From: Lachnospiraceae bacterium UBA5895
GTDB taxonomy: Bacteria; Bacillota; Clostridia; Lachnospirales; Lachnospiraceae
Direction: 5' to 3'
NCBI GenBank assembly: GCA_002431915.1
Contig: DJEP01000108.1
Coordinates: 1 to 29,842 of the forward strand
DNA: 29,842 nt
Of this stretch, positions 7,178 through 17,400 are shown piece by piece. The notes beneath the pieces are model-generated. The model had not been told where the DNA came from. It saw only the letters and a program-made list of their open reading frames with translations, and did no database searches. Both the position numbers and the translations under genes were made by a program. Numbering within the stretch: position 1 is the stretch's first letter; every line of letters starts with the position of its first letter.

Positions 7178-9723
7178 GTGAAGAAGCAAGAATGAAGAAA
7201 ACGATTATTAAAATTGCCGTATGTGTTGTGGTGTTTATAGCATCAGCGTTTATCATCGGCGGCATTATGAATCAGGGACATAATAATATGACCATGGAAA
7301 TGGCTCCGGCGACTCTTCCCGTGATCACAATGGAGAGCGGTGGCGTGGCATGCAACGAACTGCATGGTAACACGGTGGAAATGGATGTGGCTTACCAGAA
7401 GGACACAGTGACCATACTGGGGGCGGACAGACAGGCGAATTTTACTGTGGATCCCTATGGAAGAGAAGTCACGGGAATCTCCATGGAAGTCCGCAGTATT
7501 GACGGTTCCCGCCTCATAGAGAACGGAGAAGTCACCGGATGGAAGGCGGGAGGCAAAAGCTTCGCTGTCGCACTGGCATTGAAGGATCTGATCGATACCA
7601 ATACACAGTACAGCCTGACTCTGATCCTGGAACTGGAAGGGGAACAGAAGGTCTGCTATTATACGACGATTCTGTGGAACGACGATCTGCATATCGCAGA
7701 GATCCTGGAGTTTGCCACATATTTTCATGGGAAACTCTATGACAAGGAAGCGGCGAAGGAACTGACCAAGTATTTAGAGCCGAATTCCAAGCTGACGGAT
7801 AACGGCACTTTCCATAAGGTGAATATTCACAGCAGTTTCCAGCAGATTACCTGGGGAAGCCTGGAACCGACGCAGGAAAATGCTGCCTCCATCCGCCTTG
7901 TACAGGTGAACGGCAATGTAGCGTCGCTTTTGATGGATTTCGTCGTGTCTACCGGTGAGGGGAAAAATAGGATCTATTATAGTGTGGAAGAATACTACCG
8001 CGTCAGATATACCTCGGAGAGAATGTATCTGCTGGACTACGAGCGTACCATGACACAGATCCCGGATACCGGGCGGATGTATGCAAATGATAAGATCCTC
8101 CTGGGAATCACGGATGAAAATGTGGACATGATGGAGAGCACCGATGGCAATACCGTGGTATTTTCCGATATGGGACAGCTGCTTTGCTATAATGCGGTGA
8201 CCAATGGGTTGACGGTGATCTTCTCCTTCTATGACAAGGACAATGCGGACTGCCGTACGCTGTATGACCATCATGATATCAAGATCCTGGATGTGGATGA
8301 GGGCGGCAATGTGAAATTCGCCGTATACGGTTATATGAACCGGGGAAGACACGAAGGGGAGACCGGCATTCAGATCTTAAGCTATGACAATTCCCTCAAT
8401 ACCATAGAGGAAGAAGTTTATATTCCTTATTCCAAGAGCTATGCGGTGCTGAAAGACGAGATGCATCAGCTGCTGTATCAAAACAGACAGCAGCATCTGT
8501 ACTTTTTCCTGGAAAACGGTGTCTATGACGTAGATCTGGAGAACCGCAGCGCAGAGCAGCTGGTGAGTATCCGACAGGATGACAGTCTGCAGGTATCGGA
8601 GAATCATGAGATCATCGTATGGCAGGAAGGGGACGACATCAACCACAGCAATCAGCTGAATGTGCGGAATCTGAATACCGGAGAACAGACTATGATCCGG
8701 GCAGAAGAAGGCGAGGCGATCCGTCCCTTAGGATTCATGGGAGAGGACATTATCTATGGTGTGGCGAGGGAGAGCGATATCCGCACGGAGGATTCCGGGC
8801 AGGTATTCTATCCTATGTATAAGGTATGCATCAGCAATTCTTCCGGTGCCAGTCTGAAGGAATACGGGCAGGAAGGAATCTATGTCGTGGAATGTGCCAT
8901 TGAGGGCAACCAGATCACACTGACCCGGCTGCAGCGGACGGAGAACGGCAGTTATCAGGAGACCCCGGATGACCAGATCATGAACAATGTGGAAGAGGAA
9001 GCCGGACAGAATAAGGTGGTTACGGCGAATATCGATATTTATGAGCGCTATGTGCAGATTCAGACGAAATCTTCCATTGATACGAAGACTATCAAGGTGC
9101 TGAATCCGAAGGAAGTCGTATTCGAGGGCGGCAGAGAACTGGAACTGGATGCGGTCAGCGAGGTACCCAGGTATTATGTCTACAATGCGTATGGTGTGCA
9201 GGGAATCTACAGCGCGCCGGGCACCGCGGTGAAGGAAGCTTATGATGCATCAGGTATTGTCACCAATGACCGGGGAATTACCGTATGGCTGAAGGGCAGC
9301 CGTGTCAGCCGGAATCAGATCATGGCGATCAAGGAAGAGAGTATCACGGAGCAGAAGAACAGCCTGGCCGTATGCCTGGACAATATCCTGCGGCATGCCG
9401 GAATCACCCGCAATACCGAGTATGACCTGGCACAGGGCAAGACAGCGATCGAGATCCTGTCGGAGAACATGACGGGCGTACAGGTGCTGGATCTGAGCGG
9501 ATGCAGCCTGGATGCGGTGCTGTATTATGTCAACCAGGACATTCCCGTGCTGGCGATCTTAGAAGACGGTGAGGCGGTGCTGGTGACCGGATTCAATGAA
9601 TTCAACGTTGTGATCATGGAGCCTTCCTCCGGAAAGCTGTATAAGAAGGGAATGAACGATGCCACAACGTGGTTTGCTGAGAACGGCAATCATTTCATTA
9701 TGTATATGAAGACAGATAATTAA
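7174..9723 (+). CDS. Membrane-anchored extracellular protein with degenerate C39-like domain
   Basis: The 849-residue product starts with a single uncleaved-looking transmembrane segment (IIKIAVCVVVFIASAFIIGG) and is otherwise soluble, so most of it should lie outside the membrane. The middle has repeated beta-strand blocks (for example VVFSDMGQLLCYNAVTNG) that could form a propeller. The last 120 residues follow the plan of a C39-type papain-like peptidase (SLDAVLYYVNQDIPVLAIL, then AVLVTGF). However, the expected His is Glu (GEAVLVTGF), the Asp-Pro is Glu-Pro, and Asn appears where Cys is expected. It is therefore likely a non-catalytic domain. The start at 7174 overlaps the methyltransferase stop; ATG at 7192 is also possible. 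Confidence 0.75.
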   Translation: MSEEARMKKTIIKIAVCVVVFIASAFIIGGIMNQGHNNMTMEMAPATLPVITMESGGVACNELHGNTVEMDVAYQKDTVTILGADRQANFTVDPYGREVTGISMEVRSIDGSRLIENGEVTGWKAGGKSFAVALALKDLIDTNTQYSLTLILELEGEQKVCYYTTILWNDDLHIAEILEFATYFHGKLYDKEAAKELTKYLEPNSKLTDNGTFHKVNIHSSFQQITWGSLEPTQENAASIRLVQVNGNVASLLMDFVVSTGEGKNRIYYSVEEYYRVRYTSERMYLLDYERTMTQIPDTGRMYANDKILLGITDENVDMMESTDGNTVVFSDMGQLLCYNAVTNGLTVIFSFYDKDNADCRTLYDHHDIKILDVDEGGNVKFAVYGYMNRGRHEGETGIQILSYDNSLNTIEEEVYIPYSKSYAVLKDEMHQLLYQNRQQHLYFFLENGVYDVDLENRSAEQLVSIRQDDSLQVSENHEIIVWQEGDDINHSNQLNVRNLNTGEQTMIRAEEGEAIRPLGFMGEDIIYGVARESDIRTEDSGQVFYPMYKVCISNSSGASLKEYGQEGIYVVECAIEGNQITLTRLQRTENGSYQETPDDQIMNNVEEEAGQNKVVTANIDIYERYVQIQTKSSIDTKTIKVLNPKEVVFEGGRELELDAVSEVPRYYVYNAYGVQGIYSAPGTAVKEAYDASGIVTNDRGITVWLKGSRVSRNQIMAIKEESITEQKNSLAVCLDNILRHAGITRNTEYDLAQGKTAIEILSENMTGVQVLDLSGCSLDAVLYYVNQDIPVLAILEDGEAVLVTGFNEFNVVIMEPSSGKLYKKGMNDATTWFAENGNHFIMYMKTDN

Positions 9724-9737
9724 TATAGGGGGAAAAT

Positions 9738-9775
9738 AAAAGGCGCCCGGAATCTGATGATACGGACGCCTTTTT
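9738..9775. terminator. Bidirectional terminator between convergent genes
   Basis: GGCGCCCG (9742-9749) pairs with CGGACGCC (9763-9770) with one C-A mismatch. A T-tract follows on the plus strand and an A-rich stretch precedes it, so it can also end queT transcription on the minus strand. Confidence 0.88.
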
Positions 9776-9789
9776 CGCGGTATGACCGC

Positions 9790-10284
9790 TTATTTCTGTA
9801 TGTCAAAAATGTATTTACGGTATTTCTGTAACACGGTGCGAAGCAACATGCCCAGTATGCCACAGGAAATGATCTCTCCAATACCTACGGTCAGCATGAA
9901 ATAAGGAATGCCGCCCTCTAAATGGTAGACATAAGCCAGCACGAAAGGAACGATGATGGTGTTGGCGATGATGGGAGGCAGAGGAGCCAGCCATTTGCTC
10001 TTATTCCGCAGCAGATAAGTGCCAAAAGCACCGATCAGGGTTGCCAGACTGCCGAAGACAATGTCAAGCAGCATGCAGCCGGTCATAGTATTGCTGATAA
10101 TACATCCCAGGAAAAGCCCCGGTATGGCAGCAGGGGTAAATACGGGAAGAATCGTCAGGGCTTCCGAGAAGCGGACCTGAATGGCATAATTTGCCAGTCC
10201 CAGAGCGTTGGCTAACATGGTCAGCACAACATAGAGAGCAGCGATCACCGCTCCGTGTACAAGGTACAGTACTTTCTTGTTCAT
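9790..10284 (-). CDS. queT: QueT family queuosine-precursor transporter
   Basis: The 164-residue product is an integral membrane protein with five to six hydrophobic segments and basic ends. It matches the QueT family, the substrate-binding S component of ECF transporters for queuosine precursors. Recognisable parts are ALYVVLTMLANALGLANYAIQVR, RFSEALTILPVFTPAAIPGL and GCIISNTMTGCMLLDIVFGS. The preQ1 riboswitch directly upstream strongly supports the assignment. GGAG stands 8 bases before the ATG. Confidence 0.93.
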   Translation of the reverse strand: MNKKVLYLVHGAVIAALYVVLTMLANALGLANYAIQVRFSEALTILPVFTPAAIPGLFLGCIISNTMTGCMLLDIVFGSLATLIGAFGTYLLRNKSKWLAPLPPIIANTIIVPFVLAYVYHLEGGIPYFMLTVGIGEIISCGILGMLLRTVLQKYRKYIFDIQK

Positions 10285-10291
10285 TTGTTTT

Positions 10292-10336
10292 CTCCTTTAG
10301 TTTTGTTTTACGTGTGGAAGGTCTCGAACACACGAG
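10292..10336 (-). promoter_or_regulatory. preQ1-I riboswitch upstream of queT
   Basis: Reading the minus strand, CGTGTG (complement of 10329-10334) pairs with CACACG (complement of 10311-10316) around the loop TTCGAGACCTTC. An A-rich stretch and ACTAAAGGAG follow. This is the class I preQ1 aptamer layout: GTTC loop start, short stem, A-rich tail, and a tail whose pairing hides the GGAG ribosome binding site. Binding should reduce queT translation. Confidence 0.85.
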
Positions 10337-10380
10337 TGAATTTCCGAAAAGCCTTGATTTCAGGGCGTTTCAGCTTTACC

Positions 10381-10408
10381 AGTATACCAGTATTCCGGAA
10401 AAAGTCAA
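10381..10408 (-). promoter_or_regulatory. Promoter of queT
   Basis: On the minus strand TTGACT (complement of 10403-10408), a 16-base spacer and TATACT (complement of 10381-10386), with TGG before the -10. Confidence 0.8.
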
Positions 10409-10445
10409 GCCCGGGTACAGGGATTTTTGTAAATGGTGAATTTTA

Positions 10446-10474
10446 TTGACGAAATCAAAAGAGAGTGCTAAGAT
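10446..10474 (+). promoter_or_regulatory. Promoter of antitoxin-like RNA, copy 1
   Basis: TTGACG (10446-10451), 17-base spacer, TAAGAT (10469-10474). Same -35 and spacing as copy 2 at 26005-26033. Confidence 0.8.
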
Positions 10475-10481
10475 AATAAAA

Positions 10482-10573
10482 GAAAAGAGTGCTACCGTAC
10501 AGCAACGGTTCACCTGGTTTTTAGTTACAGATCAAGAAAGCAACCTATTCCTGGCGGGGGCGGTTGCTTTTTT
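10482..10573 (+). ncRNA. Antitoxin-like small RNA, copy 1
   Basis: A predicted RNA of about 90 bases. It begins shortly after the -10 and carries the conserved leader GAGTGCTACCGTACAGCAAC, in which ACCGT and ACGGT form a small hairpin. It ends at a terminator with the stem AAAGCAACC (10537-10545) and GGTTGCTTT (10562-10570) plus extra T. The leader and terminator are nearly identical to the RNA at 26040. A reading frame runs through it but looks accidental. Here the RNA faces only a broken toxin gene. Confidence 0.65.
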
Positions 10574-10691
10574 GATGTTTATGTTTCTGGGCAGTCTGTA
10601 CGATACTGATAAGCGTTACGATGATACTGGAAGCTCTCAAAATGTCATCATTTTGGCGAAAGGTGAACCGCTTACCGTTTTGGTAACACTC
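10487..10691. repeat. Inverted repeat arms around toxin locus copy 1
   Basis: The 28-base left arm (10487-10514, GAGTGCTACC ... CGGTTCACC) recurs inverted as a 30-base right arm (10662-10691, reading GAGTGTTACC ... CGGTTCACC on the minus strand). On the minus strand a TATAAT (complement of 10699-10704) lies just upstream of the right arm, as a -10 would. Copy 2 has only the left arm. Confidence 0.6.
10575..10640 (-). pseudogene. Remnant of a type I toxin gene, copy 1
   Basis: On the minus strand 10575-10628 encodes SIIVTLISIVQTAQKHKH, which matches the second half of the 34-residue peptide at 26132-26236 (SIIVTVISIVQTSRKRKH). The first half, the start codon and the strong ribosome binding site are absent. 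The sequence passes straight from GATGATACTG to the stretch that in copy 2 lies upstream of the gene. The native stop is also lost, so the frame runs on through the terminator. A TTG at about 10640 could in theory start a short peptide but has no ribosome binding site. Confidence 0.65.
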
Positions 10692-10704
10692 CGTTTTTAT
10701 TATA

Positions 10705-10915
10705 AGTGATAGATTTGCAAAAGCATACTTTATTTTTCTAAAATATACACCAAAACTGATAGGGGCAAAATTGGTTATTTTGTAGAGAACATGAGGCTTC
10801 TACATTGTCACTAATTTCCCTATAGAATCTCTGGTTATTCTCGCCACTGCCAAAACATTTTTCCCTAACCCATCAGCCCCATTCAGAAAAGCCTATTGTT
10901 TTTAGTCAAGATGGT
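10705..10915. other. AT-rich intergenic stretch, no feature seen
   Basis: No reading frame, RNA or clear promoter could be supported here. It separates the decayed toxin locus from the regulatory repeats of the surface-protein operon. Confidence 0.5.
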
Positions 10916-10946
10916 GTCATCTTGTGACGATAGACGTCATCTCGTG
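10916..10946 (+). promoter_or_regulatory. Direct-repeat operator, likely LytTR site, set 1
   Basis: GTCATCTTGTG (10916-10926) and GTCATCTCGTG (10936-10946) are direct repeats 20 bp apart, as LytTR regulators typically bind two half-sites about two helical turns apart. The second repeat's CTCGTGCC ends 7 bases before the -35 of the promoter. A related pair lies before the second surface-protein gene with the same spacing. Confidence 0.65.
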
Positions 10947-10955
10947 CCGGTGGTA

Positions 10956-10985
10956 TTGCGGGGAGGGGATGGTGTCATATATATT
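10956..10985 (+). promoter_or_regulatory. Promoter of surface-protein operon, set 1
   Basis: TTGCGG (10956-10961), an 18-base spacer and TATATT (10980-10985). The weak -35 directly after the direct repeats suggests an activator-dependent promoter. A second -10-like TAGACT at 10993 lacks a -35. Confidence 0.55.
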
Positions 10986-11034
10986 CATACTATAGACTCG
11001 GGGAAATTGAAATGAGTACATGACAGGAGAAGGT

Positions 11035-11382
11035 ATGAGGGCACTGATCTACACAAACAGCGAGCAGGAGTATCAGCTTTTGCGGAAGATTACGGAGGAA
11101 GAGATCGACGGTATCATTGTCGGCCAGGTTTGCATGGACGGACATTTCCATGTGGAGGAGGACAGTGATATCGCTGTTATTGCGCTGAACGGCGCCATGG
11201 GCATGGAGATCATGCAGACCTATCAGAGCAGACATCCCGCCTGCAGGATCATCTGGATTACGGATGACCAGTATTTCGGGAGAACCGCCATTCGGAATCA
11301 TATCTTTGATTTCATTGTGCGTCCCTATTCGGACAACCGTTACCGGGAGGCCGTCAGGAGAGCGGAGAGGAACACGGCGTGA
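11035..11382 (+). CDS. Pseudo-receiver domain protein
   Basis: The 115-residue product has the fold pattern of a response-regulator receiver without an output domain. DSDIAVIAL is like strand 3, GMEIMQTYQSRHPACRIIWIT like helix 3 and strand 4, and FDFIVRPYSDNRYREAV like strand 5 and helix 5. The phosphate-accepting Asp seems replaced (Ala-Leu-Asn in that position) and the conserved Lys of the KP pair is Arg (VRPYS), so it is probably not phosphorylated. ATG at 11035 is chosen for the AGGAGAAGG before it; ATG at 11020 is also possible. It is the first gene after the repeat-controlled promoter and leads into the giant surface protein, so it may interfere with or tune the two-component system of the island. 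Confidence 0.6.
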   Translation: MRALIYTNSEQEYQLLRKITEEEIDGIIVGQVCMDGHFHVEEDSDIAVIALNGAMGMEIMQTYQSRHPACRIIWITDDQYFGRTAIRNHIFDFIVRPYSDNRYREAVRRAERNTA

Positions 11383-11467
11383 CGGACGTAAGACGGTGCG
11401 GATATGCGCCGGCGTACGGTAGGGGCATTGCGGAAGTAACAATTTTCGGAAAATGAGGAAGAGAATT

Positions 11468-14400
11468 ATGAAAAATCAGACGGTGAAACAGCACCTTGGC
11501 AAACAGCAGATAGTGGAAAATCAAAACGGAAACAACAGAAAACGGGGCGTGGGCGGTCTGCGCAGAGCGGGAAGATGGGCAGCGGCATTTCTGCTTGCGG
11601 GCTTCCTTACGGGTGCCTCCTTCGGAACACCGGGCATGGACAGAGTAAACGCAGCGCAGACCATACAGACGCAGGCTGCGGTGCTGGAGCTGGACAAGCT
11701 GCCGCTCACAACGGACAACGCTCAGCGTCTTGACTTTACGATCAATGCGGGCAATGTGTCCAAGTACAACAATGCGGTTCTGACGGGCAGCTTCTCGGAT
11801 GAGGACGGAAATATCGCGCGAAAAAGGATTGTGATAGACGGTACGACCGTCAACCTGACAATACGGGATGTGAACATCGACCGCAACGCATGGTACGCCA
11901 CGACGGCGGCTATCGAGTTAATTAACGGCGCAAAGCTGAACCTTACGCTGGAGGGAAATAATGTGCTTAAGGGCAGCATCGGAGGCGCGGGGATCGGCGT
12001 CGGGGAGGACTGCACCCTGACCATCACCGCACAGAGCACCGGAACCCTGACAGCGGTAGGCGGCAGCTATTACGGAGGTGCAGCGGGCATCGGCGCCAAC
12101 GGAACGGGAGCTTATCAGGGTAAGCCAAGAGAGGTGATCCAGAAGTTCGGAACCATCATCATAGAGGGCGGCACGGTCAATGCAGAAGGCGGAACCTATT
12201 CCTACAGGGGCGTGCTGGAATCCTCGGGAGCCGGGATAGGCGGCTCCGGCTATGGCTCTGAGGGAACCATTATCATCCGGGGAGGAGTTGTCAATGCCGT
12301 CGGAGGAACCGGTGCAGCCGGAATCGGCGGCGGAAGCATCGGTCATGTGGATAGGATTGAGATTACCGGCGGCAAGGTGACTGTCACCGCCGTGGGAGAT
12401 AAAACCAATTCCACCATTCAGGGAGCGGCAATTGGCAGTGGCTACAATGCAAACAAAAAGGAGGCACTGCCCTGCGGGGAGATTTCCATTACGGGCGGGG
12501 AAATCACAGCAGACGGAAATATTGGCTACGGGACAGGTGGCAACGAATATGATGGCGGCAGCATTCGCATCGACGGGGAGGCAAAGCTGGATGTCTCGGG
12601 AACGATAAGCCGAAAAAATATTAATGGAGTGGCATACACGCTGCAGCTTACAGTATATGATTTAAAACTGGTGGGAAGTCAGACCATTCCCGGAACCGCA
12701 GAGCTGAAAAATCAGAAAAAAACCACAACCTGTACGGTAGCCGGGGCTTCCGCTGCAATCGGGTTAGAATATTTTGCCGAGAGCACCCTGACCGGAAAGC
12801 AGGACATCAAGGTAACCTTGGGAGAATACGAGTATCAGACACAGGTGGATTTCCAGACGGGCAAGACAGAGTATACCGTGCAGATCGGGCAGCCGCTGTA
12901 CGACACGCGGCTGCGGTTGGACATCAACTGGAGTTGGGGGACGAAAACGCGGAAGGTCACCTCCATCAGCATCATGCAGGCGGGCAAGAAACTTGACAGT
13001 CAGAAATATTATGCGGCAGAAAAAACGGAAGGTTCTGAATCGAAGGACTATCTTTATCTCCAGATGTATCTTCCGGAGGGAGAGCAGTATGACATCACTG
13101 CGGCCATTGAAGGTGTAAATGGCGGAGAGCCTGTGACCGTGAGCGGGCAGACGGTTAAAGACGGTGCGGAAAATGTGATCTATGTTCTGCCCCTCAATGT
13201 GAAGCTGAACGATGCGGACGAGACAGATAATCTGGCGGAGGTCACAGTCTCCGGCAAAAAGGATATAAAGGTATATTACCTGGTAAGCAAAAGTGAACTC
13301 ACGGACGCGGAGGTTCAGGCAAAGGCGGAGGCAGGGGAGAGCACAAGCCTTACACTGACCGGCGGAACCCAGACCTTTTCCGTGACAGCGACGGAGGTAG
13401 AGACGGATGTGATCTGCTATGTCATTGCCGAAGGCAGTAATGGTTATTCGTCGGTTTACAGACAGAGCTTCCATTCGGGGGCAATGACGCAAATGGAAGC
13501 CATGCTGTATAAGCGCGGCGAGACAGAAGGTATTGCCTATGCCACACTGGATGCCGCAATCGCGGCGGCCCAGAAATCGGAGAATGCGGGCTGTACGGTT
13601 CGTCTTCAGGAGAATATACTCCATAAAGGCACCCTGATTGTGAAGGAGGGCAGCTTTACGCTGGACATCAATGGCAAGCAGCTGACGGAGGAGGACGGCA
13701 CGACGCTCCTGCAGCTGGACGGCGGAAGCCTCATCCTGAAGGACAGTGTGGGAACCGGTAGCATGGTGGGCGGCAAAAAGAAGGGAACGACCGTTGCGCA
13801 TATGATTGTTGCCAACGGCGGCACACTGACCATACAAAACGGGAATTACTGGGTACAAGGAAATGGTATGTCGGAATGCACCATTATTTATACGGCTGTG
13901 GAGAAGACTCCAGTTGTAAAAATCAAGGGTGGCAGCTTTGGGAATACGGAGACTACATGCGCGAAATATGGCTTTTATATGCTGAGCGGTACACTGGAGG
14001 TGGAAGGCGGCACGTTTGGTGGCGTTTGGAATTATGCAATCAAGGATACCAAGGCGACGATCAGCGGGGGCGAGTTCATAAGCAATCTTTATCTGAGTCA
14101 GGACAATGCAAAGCTGAGGGGAGGTATCTTCAGCAGCAAGCTCGTGGTGGCGGATGAATCAGGCACTATGGCAGCGGAAGGCGACTGCACCAAACTGCTG
14201 GAGGGAGAGTATGGAGCGAAATATAAATATTATAAGAAATCATCTAAAGGGACATACAGCAATCCGGTAACGGAGGCAGATGCGAAAACGAGTGAGTTGA
14301 ATGATGTCAAGGTCGTCTGCGTGCTGCAGGAGCTGAAGGGAAGCGCCGTTATCACGGTTAAAGACAATGGAACAAGACAACCCATGCTCGGGGATACCTT

Positions 14401-17400
14401 GCAGTGTACGTTTACGGCAGATGAAAGTGTGAAGGTGGATACGGATAAGCTTACTTATAAATGGTATTGTGTAGACGGTGAGGAGACGACGCTCGTGCGC
14501 ACAGGTATAGGAGGGGGATGGAGGTATTATGATGAATACCCCGTGACGGCGGGCAACCTTGGAAAAATGCTCTATTGCGAGGTGACGGCAGAAAACTACC
14601 AGAAGAGCATTTGCACCGAACCGACGAAGACAGTGACAAAATACATGCTTAATACCATCAATACCCTGTTCAAACAGGGACAGAAGCCCACCAAGTATTA
14701 TACGGGCGAACCGATCACATTGACGGAGGAGGATTTTGCAGCAGCAGGAGTGGGAGGCAACAATGGGCTGAACCTGAGGTATGGAATTGACTATATTGTC
14801 AAAAGCTATGAGGACAATACAGAAGTCGGCGACTATGCAACTGTGTGGATTGAGGGAATCGGCGAGTATATAAATTCCACGAGGGGTACCTTCTACATCA
14901 AGTATAAGCCCATGAATGTCACTCCTACCGTGAAAGGGCTGGGAGCGGACGGTTGGACGAATTGCGCCGAGCTGGCCGCGCCTGAGGGCTATACCATCAG
15001 CTTTTCCCAGAAGGACGGCTATGCGGCAAGTATCTTCTATGACAAGGAGACCGGCATGGACGGTGTGCAGCCTACCTATTATCTGCGGGAGACTGCAACC
15101 GGTTATATTTCCGATGCAAAGCAGCTGGCGGATGTGATCAAAGTTGAGAAGGAGGCACCTGCTTTTACCGGAGAATCCGACGGCATTTCCTTTGGCCTGA
15201 GCAACTGGAAGGAACGGGAGAAGCCTATTTCCTTTGAAATAAAGACGAAATCTGCTCAGATGGCGATTCACGCCACGGACGCGCTTTCCGGCATACAGAC
15301 CTACTATTACTACGCAGACCGGGTACAGGACACCGCCAATTATCAGGCGCTGACGGATTACCAGCTTTTGGAACTGGAGCGAAGCTTCAAGGAGGCTGAA
15401 AACGGCAGGTTTACGCTGGATGCGGACGGCTGTTATGTCGTGTATGCCTATGCGGTGGATAAGGCGGGCAACCGGAGTGCTGTAATCTGCTCCGGCGGCA
15501 TTGTGATCGACAACACCGCACCGGGGGTGACTGTAGCTGTGCCTGAAGAGAAGATTAAGTCCAATACTGCGGGTGTGGAATTTACAATGGATGAGGCGGG
15601 AACGCTTTCCTATTATTATTGCGACAGCAGTTCCACCTTTGAGCTGAATGTGACGCCGACTTTTGAGGAACTGGAGAATTATAAGGCGGCTTCCGACGAG
15701 CATTTCAGATACGGTACCGTCACTGTCTCCGAAAATCAGATGGGGCAGGTGCAGAATCTTCTTTTGGAAAATCTGGACATCAATACAGCGCATGCGGTCT
15801 ATCTGGTGACAAAGGACGAAATGGGCAATGTCAGTCAGGTGAAGCGGCTGAATTTCAGAACGAAGAAGCTGCTTCCTGTTTTAAAGGAAGCTCCGACGCT
15901 GACCGGAGAGTACGGAACGAAAGTATCTGACCTGCAGATGACCGGAGGCAGTGTCTTACGGACAGACAAAGAGACGGTGTTGGAGGGAACATGGTTCCTT
16001 GCAACCGGCAATACAGGGCTTGATCTTGTGCTGCAGGCAGGAGAGGAAAAAACCTATCGCGTGATTTATAAGATAACAAGTGTGGGCGGTCTGAATGACA
16101 CCTATGAGGATTTGGAGTGTGACGCCAAGGTGGTAATCACACCGAAGGACATCAGTTCCTTCATGGTGGAGGACATTGCGGACAGCGCCTACAATGACGC
16201 CGAACAGACTCCGGGGACGGTGGTAAAGTGGACGGATAGCTACAATACGGAGCGGACGCTGACAAACGGCACGGATTATCAGGTTTCCTACCGGGATAAT
16301 ATGCATGCGGGAACGGCAACGGCAGTCATCACCGGGCAGGGTAATTATCAGGGAACGCTTGAGAAGAAGTTCCGGATTACGCAGGCGAAGAATGAGTTTA
16401 CAGCAGAGCTGACCTGTGACAGCTATACCTACGCAACGGATGTGACACCCGCACCGGTTGTGACGGCAAAGTTCGGAACCGTGATCTATGAGTATGCAAA
16501 GGTACCTGAAAACGGAGCTCCGCCGGACGACAGCGCTTACACGGTTGAGATTCCGGAAAAGGCGGGAGACTGGTACGTCAGGGCTTATGTGCCGGAGACA
16601 GAGGATTATACCGGAATGCTCAGCGGAGCTGTGCAATTTACAATCCGCAAGGCGGAATACCGGAACGGAATGCAGTACGGGGAATATGTGTCCTACAGAG
16701 ACTGGACGGGAGAAACGGTGACGGTTCCGGGAGAAAAGTTTTTCCCAAATCCGCCCGAAGATTGCGGCAAGATTACCTACAGTGTGAAGGTGGATGACCT
16801 CTCTAATATTTTAGAAGGAACGGCCGTGGTAGATGAGAACGGAAACCTGTCCTACCGGTTGAGGCAGCTTACGGCAAGTGAGATAGAAACCGGGAAAAAA
16901 CAGGCATGGATCACTTACAAAATCTCCACGGAAAATTATGAGATTGTCGGAGATTCCGGCTGGAGGATTGAAGTTGTCGATTGGCTGGAGTTTCAGGGAA
17001 GGGATGAGGTGCAAATTGATGGAAGTAATGAGCTGACTTATGGCCAGAAGCTGTCCGCACTGGCCTTAAAGAGCGGGGAAAGCGTCTTCTATGACGTACA
17101 CGGGAATAAGGTGGAGGGCAGCTTTGCATGGCTGGAACCGGAGAGCGTGCCTGCCGTCGGAACGACATCGGCGGCCTATTACCTCCGCCATTCGTTGAAG
17201 GAAAGCTACAAGACCTATCAGAACCAAATTGCTATTACCGTTGTCCCGGCAGCGCCGAGGGTGACGGCACCCGTCCTTGCAGAGGGCATGACAATCACCT
17301 ATGATCAGACAAAGACCATCGGTGAGATGGTACCCATGAGCAATTATGTACCGGCAGGTAGCAGTGCAGCGGAAAGTATCTGGACGGTCGGCAGCGCTGT

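Noticed and set aside
10446..10704. A miniature transposable element because of the inverted arms
   Set aside because: No target-site duplication is seen, copy 2 lacks the right arm, and the promoter/RNA/toxin structure explains the left arm better.
10446..10709. An open frame of 87 codons on the plus strand over the small RNA, copy 1
   Set aside because: It has no ribosome binding site, runs through the promoter -10, the RNA hairpins and the terminator, and is not kept in copy 2. The RNA and the toxin remnant explain the conservation.
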